64,000 bases of DNA from Orychophragmus violaceus. Lineage: Eukaryota; Streptophyta; Magnoliopsida; Brassicales; Brassicaceae. The DNA is taken from NCBI GenBank assembly GCA_030180135.1, contig CM058231.1, positions 54,942,235 through 55,006,234 of the forward strand, written 5' to 3'. How positions within the stretch are numbered: position 1 is the first letter of the stretch; every line of letters begins with the position of its first letter. The notes under the pieces are model-generated. The model searched no databases. It was not told the DNA's origin and saw only the letters and a program-made list of their open reading frames with translations. Made by a program: the position numbers and the translations under genes. Positions 34,084-46,115 of this stretch are shown here, one piece after another.

Positions 34084-35838
34084 TTAAGCTCCTGGAGGTT
34101 TCAACAGAGATTGTGAGTGCCTCTGCGAAAGTCTCCTCATCCAAGGTGGAGAGTAAGCATCGTCAGTGTGAGCTCGTCTAAGAAAAGAAGGGATGTAATG
34201 TTCTCCAGGGTCTAAAACCAAAGTTTCACTCGTCTGCTCTCCCTGTCCATCCTCAATGCTAAAGGTTTGACCATCAATATGTGGCCTGCGCAGCATATCC
34301 ATCTCAAAGTGTAGAGGCTCATCTCCCAGATGGAGATAAATTAGACTATTCCTTACATTGATCACTGCTCCAGCCGTGGCTAAGAATGGTCTCCCCAGTA
34401 TTAGAGCATCATCCTGCTCACTGTCGTACTTAAGCACCAAGAAATCTGTCGAAACTAAGTAGTTTCCAACTCTCACTGGGACGTCCTCAAGAACTCCTTC
34501 CGGAATCCTTATTGACTGATCAGCTAGAACAAGAGAGGTCCTAGTGGGTGAAAAATCTGTCATCCCCAGCTTCTCTGCCACAAAGTATGGCATGAGACTT
34601 CCAGCAGCTCCTAAGTCACACAAAGAACGCTTGAAACCATCCTCAAAAATAGAACAACTCAGCACAAATATACCAGGATCAGGTAGCTTCTTAGGGATCT
34701 GAGTTAGCAGCACATCACTGATCTGTTTAGGGACCACTATCACCCAATCTTTCATCATTTCGTCCATTGGCAGCATCTTCTCCAAGTATCTCTGCACCAC
34801 AAGGGTTATATGGTGGATCATCAGATTGTGGCTCTTCTTCCAACTTCTCATCCATCTCTCCCAGCTGTCTGACCTCATCAATCTCCTGTTGAGTTATCTC
34901 AGATACCCCAGGGAATAGTCTAATAAGCTCCAAATTCGTCTCTTCATCAATACCACGAGAAACAAGTGAAACTGTTTGTCTACGACTTGCAACGATCGTC
35001 GCACTAGGTGCATCGATCGATGCAGCAAATTCCTCACAGATTCCAGCCGAGAGTTTTGCTTCAGTTTTGGATTTTTCAGCTTCTTCCACCAGTTAAGCTG
35101 TATTTAACTCAAATTTCTCCCCTTGGTGTGATCCATCATCAATATAGACTGACCAAGCTTTAATGTGGGTGTCCATGACGTTCTTTCCCTTAACCGAGCT
35201 TGAAATTTGGCTCACCTGTGTGTCCAATTGCTTCACATGTGTACTTAAGGACTCAAACTTCCCATTAAGATCCTCATACACACCATCTAAATTCTTGTTG
35301 AATTCCACATCAGTCTTAGTCTGCCCTTCCAGCAACTACTCCATCATGGCCTCCATCTTGCTCTCGTGAGCATTAGCAGCAGGAGGCGTCTTATAAGATG
35401 ATGATCCATAAGTCCTCTAATTACTTTGCTAAAAAGGTTTCTAAAAACCAGCAGTTTGTCCATATCCAGAAGAGTTTTGATTGCTTGTGAAAGCACTCTT
35501 CTGTCCACCATTGAAGAACCTATTACCTTGCTTATTACCAAACCTGTTCCCTTGAAATCCAGAGCCACAAATGTAGTTCACATCCTCTTCCTGATGATCT
35601 TCTTCAGCTCCACATACCTCAACATCCTGAGCAAAATGGACAGCTTTCTTTCCAGTCAACAAGCTATGAACAGTGTCCAACTTGCTCCTAATATCAGCTA
35701 TCTCCAGTTTATCTATCTTCCCACCAGACTCTTTCCTTCTCCTATCAGTAGTCTTGGTACTATTACTACTCACCAAATTATCAATCAGTGTCTTAGCTTG
35801 CTCAGGAGTCCTTATGTTGAAATTTCCATTGCTGGGGG
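34084..35838 (-). pseudogene. Athila G gag-protease, frameshifted and 5'-truncated
   Basis: Same architecture as the D polyprotein, split into three or four frames (about 35776-35441, 35335-35093, 35089-34727 and 34881-34084). The protease portion is complete with DLGAAGSLMPYFV and ALILGRPFLATAGAVIN, and the tail AYSPPWMRRLSQRHSQSL ends at 34084. The linker carries a paired CGATCG site at 34989-35024 (ASIDAPSATIVA). Stops and frameshifts occur near 35093, 35340 and 34800. The 5' end stops abruptly at about 35838, where Tat-like gag sequence begins; the gag N-terminus and 5' LTR are missing. Confidence 0.85.
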
Positions 35839-37924
35839 ACGAGGGAGATTGATTCGTGAGCGTAAACTCTTACTAGGAGCTGGAGGTGGAGATAGTGCCG
35901 AGCCTCCCGGGGTGCCGCACAGGCTGAGTTCACTGAGAATGACCTCGACTCGCTTTCGCGACCCATGGGGGAGGGTTTCGGGAAATTCCGGCTCCTTAGA
36001 CCGCTCTCGTTTGTTTTGAGAAGTCTTCTTGGTGTTTGACTCTTTGGTCTATTTACTTTCCTTTTTGTCAGATGGAGTTTCCTCCTCGACTCTGACTCTT
36101 GTTTGTTTTCAGACTCTCGCTTTTGAGCCTTGGCTTTAGCTCGAGTGTAGCACTCTTCAGTCGAATGTCCTCTTTTGTTGTGAAAATCACAGATTTTTTC
36201 CTTGTCGAACTCGAATTTCTTCGAGCCCTTCGGGCTCTCGACTGCATTGACGTTTCCTGATTTACGGGATTCCTTTTTAAGTTCGAGTTCTGTGAGCCCG
36301 ACGGGTTCTTTTCTTTTCGATGATTTTCTCTGAGGGCCGTAGTTTCGTCCTCGAGGCAAGCGAAGGCCGATGCGCGATGAAGGGCATCATCGAGCGTTTG
36401 AGGCTCGCAGACCGTTATTTCCTCGCGGAATCTGGTCAAATACCATAGTCCGCGATGAAGGGCATCATCATTGCTTCTATTGCTACTTCGTCTCATGGGT
36501 TTGCTATTTTGGATTTTATTTCCTTAAATCGGTCGATGTACGAGCGAAGTGGCTCGTCGGGTTTCTGGGAGACGCTAAATAGAGCTGCCTCAGTAGTCTT
36601 TTCTTCGATAAAGATGGAATATTGTTTGAGGAAAGCCGTCATGAACTGGGTGAAGTTGTGAATGGACCTTTCCTCCAGGGCGGAGCCTGATAGGTTTTCA
36701 GCGAAGAGCCTGCAGAAAGCCGGCTCTCTCTCCTCATCGGTAAGGTATACCCTTGCCATTGCTAGTCGGATTGCCCTGATATGGGCTTTCGATTCCGATT
36801 CGTGTGAAGATGATCCGGTATGTGAACGGAGTTTGTCGCGTTTCTTCGATCACTCGATCGATGTTGGACGCCGCGCTTGTTGCCATGTGAACTTTGGAGC
36901 TCAGACTGACGAACTGGGCCTTAGCTTGTTCAATATACTGTCTAAGCATATCGTGTTCATTGCCTGCCGTAGGCGCGAACTGGACTTGTGCTTGATTGGA
37001 CGTTTGTCCCGGGAAAATGGGGTCGAGAAGATCGATTGTTGGAACCGATCCCGTCTGGTCGACCTGCGGCGTTCGGAACTGTACCGTATTTGATCCGTTA
37101 GGGTGTCCCGAGCTTGAGGCGAAAGCGGAGCCTCCTAGTTGCCTCAGCCGGATATTCGAGTTATTCGGGAAAGGTGGTGGCCCGGGTAATGGTCGGTTTC
37201 CCGATCCGGTTGGATCTGTGACCATTGAATTCGAACCGAATGGAGTCGGAGTCGCGATAGCCATCATTATAGGGCGGAAGCCGCTACTTGACGTATTAGC
37301 AAAATTTCCCGATGCTCCCGGGGGAGTTACTACCTGGGATAAGTCCAAGAGTGTACACGGTGGAGGACTTATGGGGGTTCGTGGATCATGTGTTGATCTA
37401 CCCCCCTGGTTTTGGCTGGCGAGCTCTTCAAGACGGGCGTTAATGCGCCATTCCTGTTCATCGAGCTGCGCGGCCAGAGAGCGGTTTTCGATCTCTTGGG
37501 CTCGTGCGCTTGCCTCGTTGTTTCTCATTCGGTTTACCAACAGGCTTAACATCGAACGAATTTCAGCGAGGTCATCCGGGCCTTGTCGCTACGGAGCAGA
37601 AGGCAGTGGCGAATTAGGTCTGGTCGTTCCAGATCCGCCTCCTGAAGCGGGGGCGGAAATGGAATCATTCCTCATCCACACCCAGTTTCTGCTCGGATCA
37701 TTAGTTCCTGACAAAACATTTGTCGGAGTCTGGCTCGTCGTGACTGTTTGAGCGACTGGGCCGGTTGGTGCTGAAGTCGTGGAGACTGAGGCAGAGCTCG
37801 TCAACACGCCATTGGTCTGACCCATGATTCTTACCCCGGTGGTGTTCTGAGGAACGTTGTCAACCGTTTGAGCGTGGTCGACTGGTGGTGTGGCGATGGG
37901 AGAGCCAGAATGGTCGGGATTCAT
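35839..37924 (-). pseudogene. Tat-like Ty3/gypsy gag, copy 2
   Basis: Paralogue of 2545-4170, extending further 3'. It starts at an ATG at 37924 (MNPDHSGSP), with the shared stop near 37589. The gag core has lost a short segment that copy 1 keeps (the EFSGKSD region), while it retains a segment copy 1 has lost after TAFL. A zinc-knuckle-like CDFHNKRGHSTEEC lies at about 36160-36200, followed by basic sequence. It is cut by Athila G at about 35838. No polymerase is present. Confidence 0.78.
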
Positions 37925-37977
37925 CTCGATCTATCGGATCTAGGATCTGATTTTTAAGACAAGAAAAACAATAGATA

Positions 37978-37996
37978 GTCACCACAGTCGGCGCCA
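37978..37996 (-). other. primer-binding site of Tat-like element, copy 2
   Basis: Same 19-base sequence as at 4224-4242, two bases from the LTR. Confidence 0.6.
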
Positions 37997-37998
37997 AA

Positions 37999-38537
37999 TG
38001 TGAGATCTGGGATTCACACTAAGAATTTGTATTCGTGGAATTGGACTTTTGAATATAGAAATGGTACAAATTTCCTATGAATCAAAGACTTTATTGAGAT
38101 TGATCGTCGAGATAGAACAAACACAATCGAAAAGAGAGTACAAATTATAATGATCGAGCTATCTAGTCGAAGTGTTCTTAGCTAGGGTTTGAATGTCTTG
38201 AATGAATCGCCACTTCTCCTTTAAATACTCTCTACTTTGATCTCCTTGTTCCGATATTTCGGCCTCACCATCATAACGATCTCCGAGATTTGCGTGGATC
38301 AGTTGAAGTGACGAAGACCGGGTTGCTCTATCTCCACGTCGTCTCCTACCGAGCTCGAGCTTGATTGCTTCCCACTTCGGCATTGCTTGGGCCTTGTCAA
38401 GAAGTCAATCGTACAGGCCCATCAGAGGATAGTGGTCGATCTCTCTCTGTGTTGATATTGGAGCGGGCTCATAACTATGAGCCTTTATTTTATTTGTTAA
38501 TGGGCTGAATTTCCTAGAGGGAAATCCAGTACCAACA
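37999..38537 (-). mobile_element. Tat-like 5' LTR, copy 2
   Basis: 539 bp, same length and same junction with the MULE transposase as copy 1, with few differences. The identical junction shows one insertion that was later duplicated together with the MULE. Confidence 0.87.
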
Positions 38538-41025
38538 GTTGTGAGAGACCAAATTTGGCATTTGTGGTTGATAAGCTCAAAGGAGGGCGGTTTATTACTC
38601 TGCGTGATGGTTCTACACATCAAGAACTTGTTGAGATGGTACAAGATGATTATATGCTGGACAAGAAAACCGAGCTGGTGGAGTTATCATATCCATTGCC
38701 GGAAGCACTCTTGAAACAAATGGATCCGGATAGCCCTCCGGTTTATGTCACAAATGATAGGCAAGTAAGGAGCATGGTTGAGTTAGCTAATACGCATTTA
38801 ATCCGTCTATGTGTCTCGAGCCGATCCGGTATGGATGATGAAGATGTTGTGAATCATGATGACAAATATGAAGCTGAAGATGTAGACGAAGATGACAAAG
38901 AAGAAGACTGGAATGAGGAAGATGTGGACTCAGTCTCGGAGGATTCTGTTTGTGGTGGTGTTGGTAATGATGATGTTGGTAACTTGGATGTGCCTGAGAA
39001 TGTTTTCATGAAACACGCTGAGGCTTACCATGACGATGCTGATTATACCCTATATGGGAAAGGGAAACATGAAGATGTAGATGTGGAAGAAGATGAAGAT
39101 TATAAAAAATATGAGTTGGAGGGTATGAGTAATCAGAGTGTTCGCAGAAGGGACTTATCTGAGGGTATCATTCTCAATAAGTGTTTTGATAGCAAGAAAG
39201 ACCTAATATCAGAGCTACGTTTGACGGCGATAATGAAGAAATTCGCATTAGGACAGAGAAGTCAGACAAGACACGTTTTGTGGCTAAATGTCGTGTGGAA
39301 GGATGCAAGTGGATGCTTCGAGCGTGTGTGAAGAGCGAACCAAACAAGTACTGGGTGATGATCTATTCAAAACCACATTCATGTTCGATGGTGGACCGGA
39401 TGTCTAAACGCAAACGTTATACTCCAGTTTATATTGGTTGGTTGTTTACTGAATGTTTTGGTATGATTGAGGGGATAACACCAAAGCATGTCAAAGTGTC
39501 AATGAAGAAGCAGTTTGGGATTAGGATGAGCTACACAACCGCATACAGAGCATTGTCACATGCTCAAAGGATTGTGAGAGGAACAGCGGAAGATGGGTAC
39601 GAGAGACTGCCTTCTTTTTGCATGGAATCAGACAAACCAACCCGGGAACAGTAACTGCTCTTGAGCTAGATGAGAAGAATAGATTTAAGTATCTATTTAT
39701 AGCATTTGGAGCTTCCATACATGGGTTTACGTTTCTTAGAAGAGTCATTGTGGTGGATGGTACTTATCTTAATGGAAAGTATGGCGGTGTTATTTTCAAA
39801 TATTTCCGTTGGCTTTCGGAATTGTAGACTCTGAGAATGATGACTCGTGGAAATGGTTTTTCACCAAACTGAAAGAATGCATTTCAGACCAATATCCTTT
39901 GGTCATAGTCTCGGATAGATGCGAGTCGATCAAGAATGCGTGTGAAGCAGTTTTCCCTTGGGCAAAGCGAGGGATATGCTATTACCATCTACAAAATAAC
40001 ATAGTTACCAAGTTCAGGGGAAAACATCTTCTGTACTTGGTGAAAAACGCGGCTTACGCTTATACGATTTACGATTTTGACCGAAACATGGCTTCCTTAC
40101 GAGCGGTAAATCCTGAACTTGCTGATTACTTGGAGGAGGCGGATGTGAGTCTATGGTCACGCGTGCATTTGAACGGATACATGTACTTGTCGGTCTGACA
40201 ATAGTTATCAGACTTCTAGTGATGTCTGATACAATTCTCAGACCTCACTTGCTGTCTGATTATTTTTCCAGACGACCGGAGAAGTCTGAAAGCATAATGT
40301 TTTTATGATACTTTCTAATTCTTACTTGGGTTAACCTCTTTCAAATTGGTGGATATAGGTACAACATAAAGACGAGCAACATTGCTGAGTCTATAAACTC
40401 CGCAGTTAAGAAGGCAAAATGATATCCCATATCTTTCCTTTTAGAGTTTATACAAGAGAAACTAGGGACGTGGTTTTGTAAAAGGCGGCTAGATGCAATG
40501 AGTCTATCAACAACATTTAGCCGAGGAGTTGAATATTTGCTGGCTATTCGTGAATATTATGCAGATATGATGACGGCAGAACGCGTAGATACGTATAAGT
40601 TCGTTGTTAAGGGAGGACATAGGGATTGTGTTGTCGATTTGGAACATCAGAAGTGTGAATGTGGTGTTTGGGATTACGAAAAGATACCTTGCTCACATGC
40701 CATATGCGCTGCACCGGAACTTGAGCTACACATTTCTACCCTTGTATGTCCATCTTACAGAACGGACTACTCGTACGCTGCATACTCGCGCAACATCTTA
40801 CCAAAGAATGTTACTGGCAAAGCTAATCATGACACCGTGCGTGTCTTTCCGCCAGAAGAGAGGCGGAAGCCTGGAAGACAAAAGAAGTCGAGATGGCAAT
40901 CTATACTAGAAATCACCAAGAAGAAGAGCATTAAACCGCGGAAACTACACAAGCAATATTGTTGTTCGAATTGCAAACAACAAGGCCACAAACAACCTAA
41001 TTGCCCACAACCTGAGGCTGACTAG
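38538..41025 (+). pseudogene. MULE transposase, copy 2
   Basis: Paralogue of 4784-7273 with the same domain order: acidic linker, MuDR DNA-binding domain, MULE core (VVDGTYLNG, VSDRCESI), SWIM finger (CECGVW...CSHA) and CCHC knuckle (CSNCKQQGHKQPNC near 40970). It keeps the acidic linker open (GAG at the position of the copy-1 TAG). It has its own lesions: a one-base deletion near 39247, a TGA in KKAK*YPISF near 40420, and an altered intron donor context. It shares with copy 1 the T-run frameshift before NPGTV and the small deletion after GGVIF. Confidence 0.88.
40193..40288 (+). repeat. CAGAC/GTCTG 15-bp alternating array, MULE copy 2
   Basis: GTCTG at 40193, 40224, 40254 and 40284; CAGAC at 40209, 40239 and 40269. 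Same spacing as in copy 1. Confidence 0.72.
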
Positions 41026-41381
41026 AAATGGTTGAAATCTGATATGATTTAGGGTTTTCTGAAGTCTGATATTATGTTTGTGTTCAGTGAAGTCTGATAA
41101 GTTTTAGGGTTTACAGAAGTCTGATATTTTTTAGGGTTCACTGAAGTCTGACGTAGTAATGTATTCCAGAAGTCTGATATATAAACTTGTCTCAATTGTT
41201 TGGGTTCTGTTTCAAAAAGCGTAGTAATAAACATAACTAGGATTAGTGCTTAAGTTTGTTACATAACTAAAAACAAGCATAAAAGTAGGCCAAAAGATGC
41301 ATGTGTTTTTTACAACCACAATAGATAGATATTTCATATGCAAGAAATCCATAGTTTAGGAATCCAAAAGATAGAGGCGGT
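41026..41381 (+). repeat. region between transposase and ULP remnant, copy 2
   Basis: Non-coding; holds the GAAGTCTGATAT direct array at about 41030-41185, as in copy 1. Confidence 0.6.
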
Positions 41382-41956
41382 CTATTTATCAGCGTAGGTG
41401 TCTAGCAAAGCATACTCGGTACGTTGCTCTTCACCTGTTCGCCTGAGTTCAGTCATTATGTCGAAAGCTAGCCTGTCCCTGATTGACTTGGTGTTCTTAT
41501 CACAAAGATACTTTGGAAACTCCATTCCAAGTGAATGGAACTCGATGAACTTCAAGCAGAACACTCCACAGTCACATGTTTGGTGGTTTTGAGGAAGATC
41601 GTCGCTCCTAACAATCGAGTGGGTGTAACGTTCGATTGGGTATGGCCACCAATCAGCATCAGCTATTTTGAAGATGTGCATCGCATAAGGAAACATCTCA
41701 CAGATTGGTGCCACTGCCGCTCCGACCAACTCATCAGTCCTCGGATTAATGATGTTGTTCCATACTGTTACGTGCCTATCCGGGATAGAAATCATAATTG
41801 CTACCCAATGATTTCCGCTAGTGTGTAGTGCGGTGTAAATATAATCAATTTCCACCACCCAAGCCTTCGGTGATTTGCAGAATAGTGGTAGGTCACCAGT
41901 GAAGTAATCAAAACAACCAGCAGGAAGCATTCTAGTTGCGGCTGATCCATTCTCAA
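41382..41956 (-). pseudogene. ULP1-like protease, copy 2, truncated
   Basis: Only the C-terminal catalytic segment remains, cut at about 41956 by copia sequence. NHWVAIMI and CDCGVFCLKF are retained, but the aspartate of the triad is changed: copy 1 has VWDNI and copy 2 has VWNNI. With the N-terminal half missing as well, it is a dead remnant. Confidence 0.82.
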
Positions 41957-42670
41957 AGCCTTTGTTGCTGATCTTGTCAATGGACCTTTTCTTATGATGG
42001 GCATTGGAGCTTCTGCTTCTGGTTCTATGTCCTCATCAGATGAGACCATTGACGGAAGTATTTATAGTGAAGAGAATCCCAAACACTTGGTCTTGTTGAA
42101 GCCTTTCATTGAGAATGTTGGGATCTGTAGATGGAGGAAAAATGGTCTCCAACTCTTCCCAGAGATCTCTAAACTCACCATTGCTTGAAACATTTTTCCT
42201 CTTTTCAGAGAGCATTCAAGGCCTTTTTTACTTCACATATGCCACTGATATTAGAAATGTTTCCATATACCCCTTTAAGAGTATCCCATAGATCCTTTGT
42301 TTTTCAGAATATGAGTAAACAACAAGGATAAAATACTCCAATGAGATTTGAAGAATAGAAAGCACCATTTGACCTTCCTGAAACCATTTTGGATCTTCAT
42401 AACTTGTAGTTTTGGAGATGGTTGAATGTGACTCTTCATCTTCCACCACGTTTTTTCCCTTGTCCTGGTTCTGAGGGGACTCATTTTGGATGAAAGTGAC
42501 GTGGTTCCATAGACCACGACTGTATATAGCAGTCTTAGTGGTTATGAACCATAAAAGATAGTTATCTCCTTTGAGAATAAACTAGAAGAGTGACCTGTTT
42601 TGAATTTTCCATTCCCAATTCGAACAAAGAGGGGAATATGAGGAGACATTAATGAAATAAGGATCTACTT
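41957..42670 (-). pseudogene. copia gag fragment
   Basis: A degenerate gag of copia type. Recognisable stretches are SYEDPKWFQEGQMVLSILQI at about 42340-42400 and a remnant of the following gag helix region. Stops and frameshifts are frequent. The first 100 bases of the fragment translate to an acidic stretch and GPLTRSATKAL, whose origin is unclear. It belongs to the element whose 5' LTR is 42682-42968. Confidence 0.65.
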
Positions 42671-42671
42671 T

Positions 42672-42681
42672 TCTGATACCA
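42672..42681 (-). other. initiator-Met primer-binding site
   Basis: The minus strand reads TGGTATCAGA directly inside the LTR at 42682. Confidence 0.75.
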
Positions 42682-42968
42682 TGCAGAAATTCGAATAAGA
42701 GAGTAGATAATAGATAGAATACAGAGAAATTGTATAATATTTATTTTAGTATGGTTTGTACAAGGATATACAAATGTAATGCGAATAAACTAGCTGTTAC
42801 AAATAAATGACAAGAAGTGTATCGAAGATAGAGAGAATCCTCTGAAATCGTAAATGAGAAAGAGAAAGACTATGACAAATTTGGGCATAAGGTGTTGTCA
42901 CGTGAAAACCTATTAGGAAAACTTATTAGAAAAACCATAGTAAGGGGTGCAATAGTCACATTCCAACA
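42682..42968 (-). mobile_element. copia 5' LTR (287 bp)
   Basis: Minus strand TGTTGGAATGTGAC...ATTTCTGCA with TG/CA ends and an adjacent primer site. No second LTR was found in the window. Confidence 0.75.
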
Positions 42969-43627
42969 TGGAGATGCTCTATTATATGGGGTTAATGACT
43001 CACCAAGCTCATATGGTTGATGATTTTTCAAAGGTATCCAACTTGGTTAAAAGTTGGAGATGATGCCATATAGATTACTCACGGAAGTAAGGCGATTTAT
43101 TTACAAACAATGATGGTTCTATAGTTTAGACAGAATGGACACACTAATAGGGGAAACACACATAAGAAGTACTATCTCACCATTGCATGCTCCATTCCAA
43201 GTGTTATTATGGGTATAGAACGAATGAGACCATTAAAACAATTATAAGTAAATTTTGCAACATACTAGTGAAGATGGTGTATGAACGAATTAAATGGCCT
43301 GATGTTACAATTCATATAGAGGAGGTTTATATATGCAAGAATTTCTTCAACACCTTAACAATTTCACTTATTCTACGTGCAAAAAATGCAAGGACGGAAA
43401 AAATTAGCATGGAGTGCTCGTATTAAACCGTCATATATTGTACATGTAGATTCGCAACGAGTCATGTTAGTTTCTTTATATTGTTAACAAACAAAAAACT
43501 CAACCCTAAAAAATACACACCAATATATAATTGGTTTCCTCTATAGTTTTTTTTATTGTGATTATGTGGAGAATATTCAATGATTTGAACTTTTGAAACA
43601 ATTAAAAATTATGGAACTCTTCTGTTG
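42969..43627. other. AT-rich stretch, no recognised gene
   Basis: I see no domain. A weak ORF at 43187-43426 has no recognisable family. The sequence may be part of the same unit that is tandemly duplicated downstream. Confidence 0.4.
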
Positions 43628-43668
43628 TTGTCTAAATGGATATGAAGGGGTAAGAAAAACTAATTATT

Positions 43669-43938
43669 GTGAAGTTGGGTTTTGAGCGATTTAAACGTGA
43701 AATTGAGTTGTTTCCAAATTGTTGTAAAAGAAATTTCACTTATTCAAATAGACAAATGAATGAATGTATAGTCAAAGAGATTGAAGATGTAAAAGCAATG
43801 ATAGGTGAGATAAAACAAGACATCTTGGATTTGAAAGCCGTTCTTCTTGGTTATGAGAAAAAGATTGAGGGTAAGAAAAATATTGTTCTCCAATGTGATA
43901 GAGAAGGAAAAGAATGCACAATCAGCTTTGTTGCTTGA
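43669..43938 (+). CDS. hypothetical small coiled-coil protein, unit 1
   Basis: An 89-residue ORF of unknown family, rich in Lys and Glu, with a central amphipathic coiled-coil-like stretch (EIEDVKAMIGEIKQDILDLK) and Cys pairs near the N- and C-terminal thirds. Upstream codons stay open in the same frame for some distance, so it may be the last exon of a lost gene. I do not recognise it. Confidence 0.35.
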   Translation: MKLGFERFKREIELFPNCCKRNFTYSNRQMNECIVKEIEDVKAMIGEIKQDILDLKAVLLGYEKKIEGKKNIVLQCDREGKECTISFVA

Positions 43939-44106
43939 AGAACATGATGGTGAGTGGTATTGGAATGGTCATGTTGAATTTGAATGATTGCAGTTTTTTC
44001 GTGTATTGTAGGATGTGTTGAAGTTTAAGATTAAGATGTAGGCGTAATTGTATATATCCCTCTACTTGTCTAAATGGATATGAAGGGGTAAGAAAAACTA
44101 ATTATT

Positions 44107-44376
44107 GTGAAGTTGGGTTTTGAGCGATTTAAACGTGAAATTGAGTTGTTTCCAAATTGTTGTAAAAGAAATTTCACTTATTCAAATAGACAAATGAATG
44201 AATGTATAGTCAAAGAGATTGAAGATGTAAAAGCAATGATAGGTGAGATAAAACAAGACATCTTGGATTTGAAAGCCGTTCTTCTTGGTTATGAGAAAAA
44301 GATTGAGGGTAAGAAAAATATTGTTCTCCAATGTGATAGAGAAGGAAAAGAATGCACAATCAGCTTTGTTGCTTGA
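44107..44376 (+). CDS. hypothetical small coiled-coil protein, unit 2
   Basis: Same protein as the ORF at 43669-43938, in the second tandem unit, without a difference that I can see. Function unknown. Confidence 0.35.
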   Translation: MKLGFERFKREIELFPNCCKRNFTYSNRQMNECIVKEIEDVKAMIGEIKQDILDLKAVLLGYEKKIEGKKNIVLQCDREGKECTISFVA

Positions 44377-44503
44377 AGAACATGATGGTGAGTGGTATTG
44401 GAATGGTCATGTTGAATTTGAATGATTGCAGTTTTTTCGTGTATTGTAGGATGTGTTGAAGTTTAAGATTAAGATGTAGGCGTAATTGTATATATCCCTC
44501 TAC

Positions 44504-45286
44504 TTGATCAAATTATAGAATCGATGTGGATTGAGATGTATTTATTCAGCTTGTTGTATAACTCTCTCTTAATAAACTAGGGAGGGAATGGGTTCAAGTT
44601 ACCAAGGCAATGATTGACCCCGCAATGATTATGGAGGAGGCTTTAATAAGTCAAAACTTCAAGGGAAATGAATTCTCACTCAATCTCTTTAAGAAAACGA
44701 TAAAGAGTTTCTAACACAAAACAACGATTATCAAAGATAGGTAAAGAATACAAGGCTGCATGGAAACTTTATATACTAGTTCATGAGCTATACCTTTCTA
44801 GGAGACTTTAAACAGATTACATCAATGAAAAACTCGATTATAGAGTTAAAATGAAACCTATTACATTGGAATATGACTACTAATGAAAGCAACATTAAAA
44901 TACAAAATACTTTACATAATTATTAAAATCAAATTCAAATAAAAATCAAATAACCATTCATACCTTAGCTTTAGACGAGACCCTTGATTTTTGTAAGCTG
45001 TTCTATATTGATCATGTCTAAAGTCTAGAGTGAAGTCTGGAGAAGCAGAGTGAAGTCTAGAGTGAAGTTTGGTGAAGTATAGAGTGAAGTCTGCTGTAGT
45101 AGAGTGAAGTCTAGGCTATTGATCATGAAGTTGAGATAGACGATGTCATGAACGATTATGTTAAGATCGACGTTGAGATCGACGATTCTGATACAAACAA
45201 TGTGCAAAGTTTGGGATTGAATCAGACCGTTGTAATTCAAATCAGAGAGGGATGGGACGTTTGTAAAAGTGGTCCCAACCTCCAAA
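44504..45286. other. AT-rich stretch with AGAGTGAAGTCT repeat cluster
   Basis: No gene is supported. At 45025-45115 five copies of AGAGTGAAGTCT or close variants follow each other at irregular 12-21-bp intervals, flanked by TTGATCATG near 45008 and 45119. Confidence 0.55.
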
Positions 45287-45490
45287 TGTAACAGTTCATG
45301 ATAGGCTGTCTCTTTCTTGTCTTTTGGCTTATTGGGTTAAACCTTATTCCTTTGTATGCCTCTTATAAGGTCCCTGGCCGCCTAGAATTAAAGACAAATC
45401 CTTTTTGTAACTATTCTCTCTTCTTCTCTCTTGAGCATACTATTCTTCTATTTATGAATCTTCAAGCTTAATCTTTCTTAAAATCCAACA
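45287..45490 (+). mobile_element. copia 5' LTR (short)
   Basis: About 204 bp from TGTAACAGTTCATG to AAATCCAACA, followed at 45491-45502 by TGGTATTAGAGC, a one-base variant of the initiator-Met primer site. The left boundary is inferred from the TG start. Confidence 0.7.
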
Positions 45491-45628
45491 TGGTATTAGA
45501 GCAATAGAGTTATTGTTCTTTAATTCTCTTTATTCTCTACCCATTCTACCATTCTCACGGTTCAGTTCTTCATTCTCTCTGTTTCTACCCATTCTCATCT
45601 CTGTCATTAAACTCTCTCAACTGCATCC

Positions 45629-46115
45629 ATGGAAGATAATGTCCAAGTTAACTCCAACTTGAAGCCTACTCTTATTCCGGTTGTTCTCAGGGGTCTCAAC
45701 TACAAAACATGACAGAGAACTACTAAGACAGCCATCTGTGGAAGAGGACTTTGGGAGAACATCCTTGAAGACAGAACTCCAAGCGAGGAAGACTCAACAA
45801 GAAGAAGGATGAGGAGACCAAGAAAGAAGAAGAAAGATGGTTTCAAGAAGATCAATCAGTCCTTGGCTTTCTTCAAAACTCTCTTGACTCCTCCATCCTT
45901 GAAGCTTACTCCCACTGTGAAACAACTAAGTCACTTTGGGACACTCTCAAAAAGGTTTATTGTGATGTCTCCAACCTCAGCCGTGTGTATGAAGTGAAGA
46001 AGACCATCAGTGACCTTCACCAAGAGGATTGTGAGTTCACCAAGTACCTTGGAAAGTTCTCTTCTGCGTGGTCTGAGCTTGACATGCTAAGGCCGAGTAC
46101 TGTGGACCCTAAAGT
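45629..46115 (+). pseudogene. copia gag N-terminal fragment
   Basis: Starts at an ATG at 45629 (MEDNVQVNSNLKPTLIPVVL) and continues with AICGRGLWENI. A stop near 45710 and frameshifts follow. The gag resembles that of the copia element nested in Athila E (ALCGRGLWKHV). The fragment breaks off at about 46115. Confidence 0.75.

Larger units (their letters stand above)
43628..44503 (+). repeat. exact tandem duplication, 438-bp unit x 2
   Basis: Units 43628-44065 and 44066-44503 appear identical on reading. The copy boundary carries the short identity TTG (43628 and 44504). Each unit contains one complete 89-codon ORF. Confidence 0.88.
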
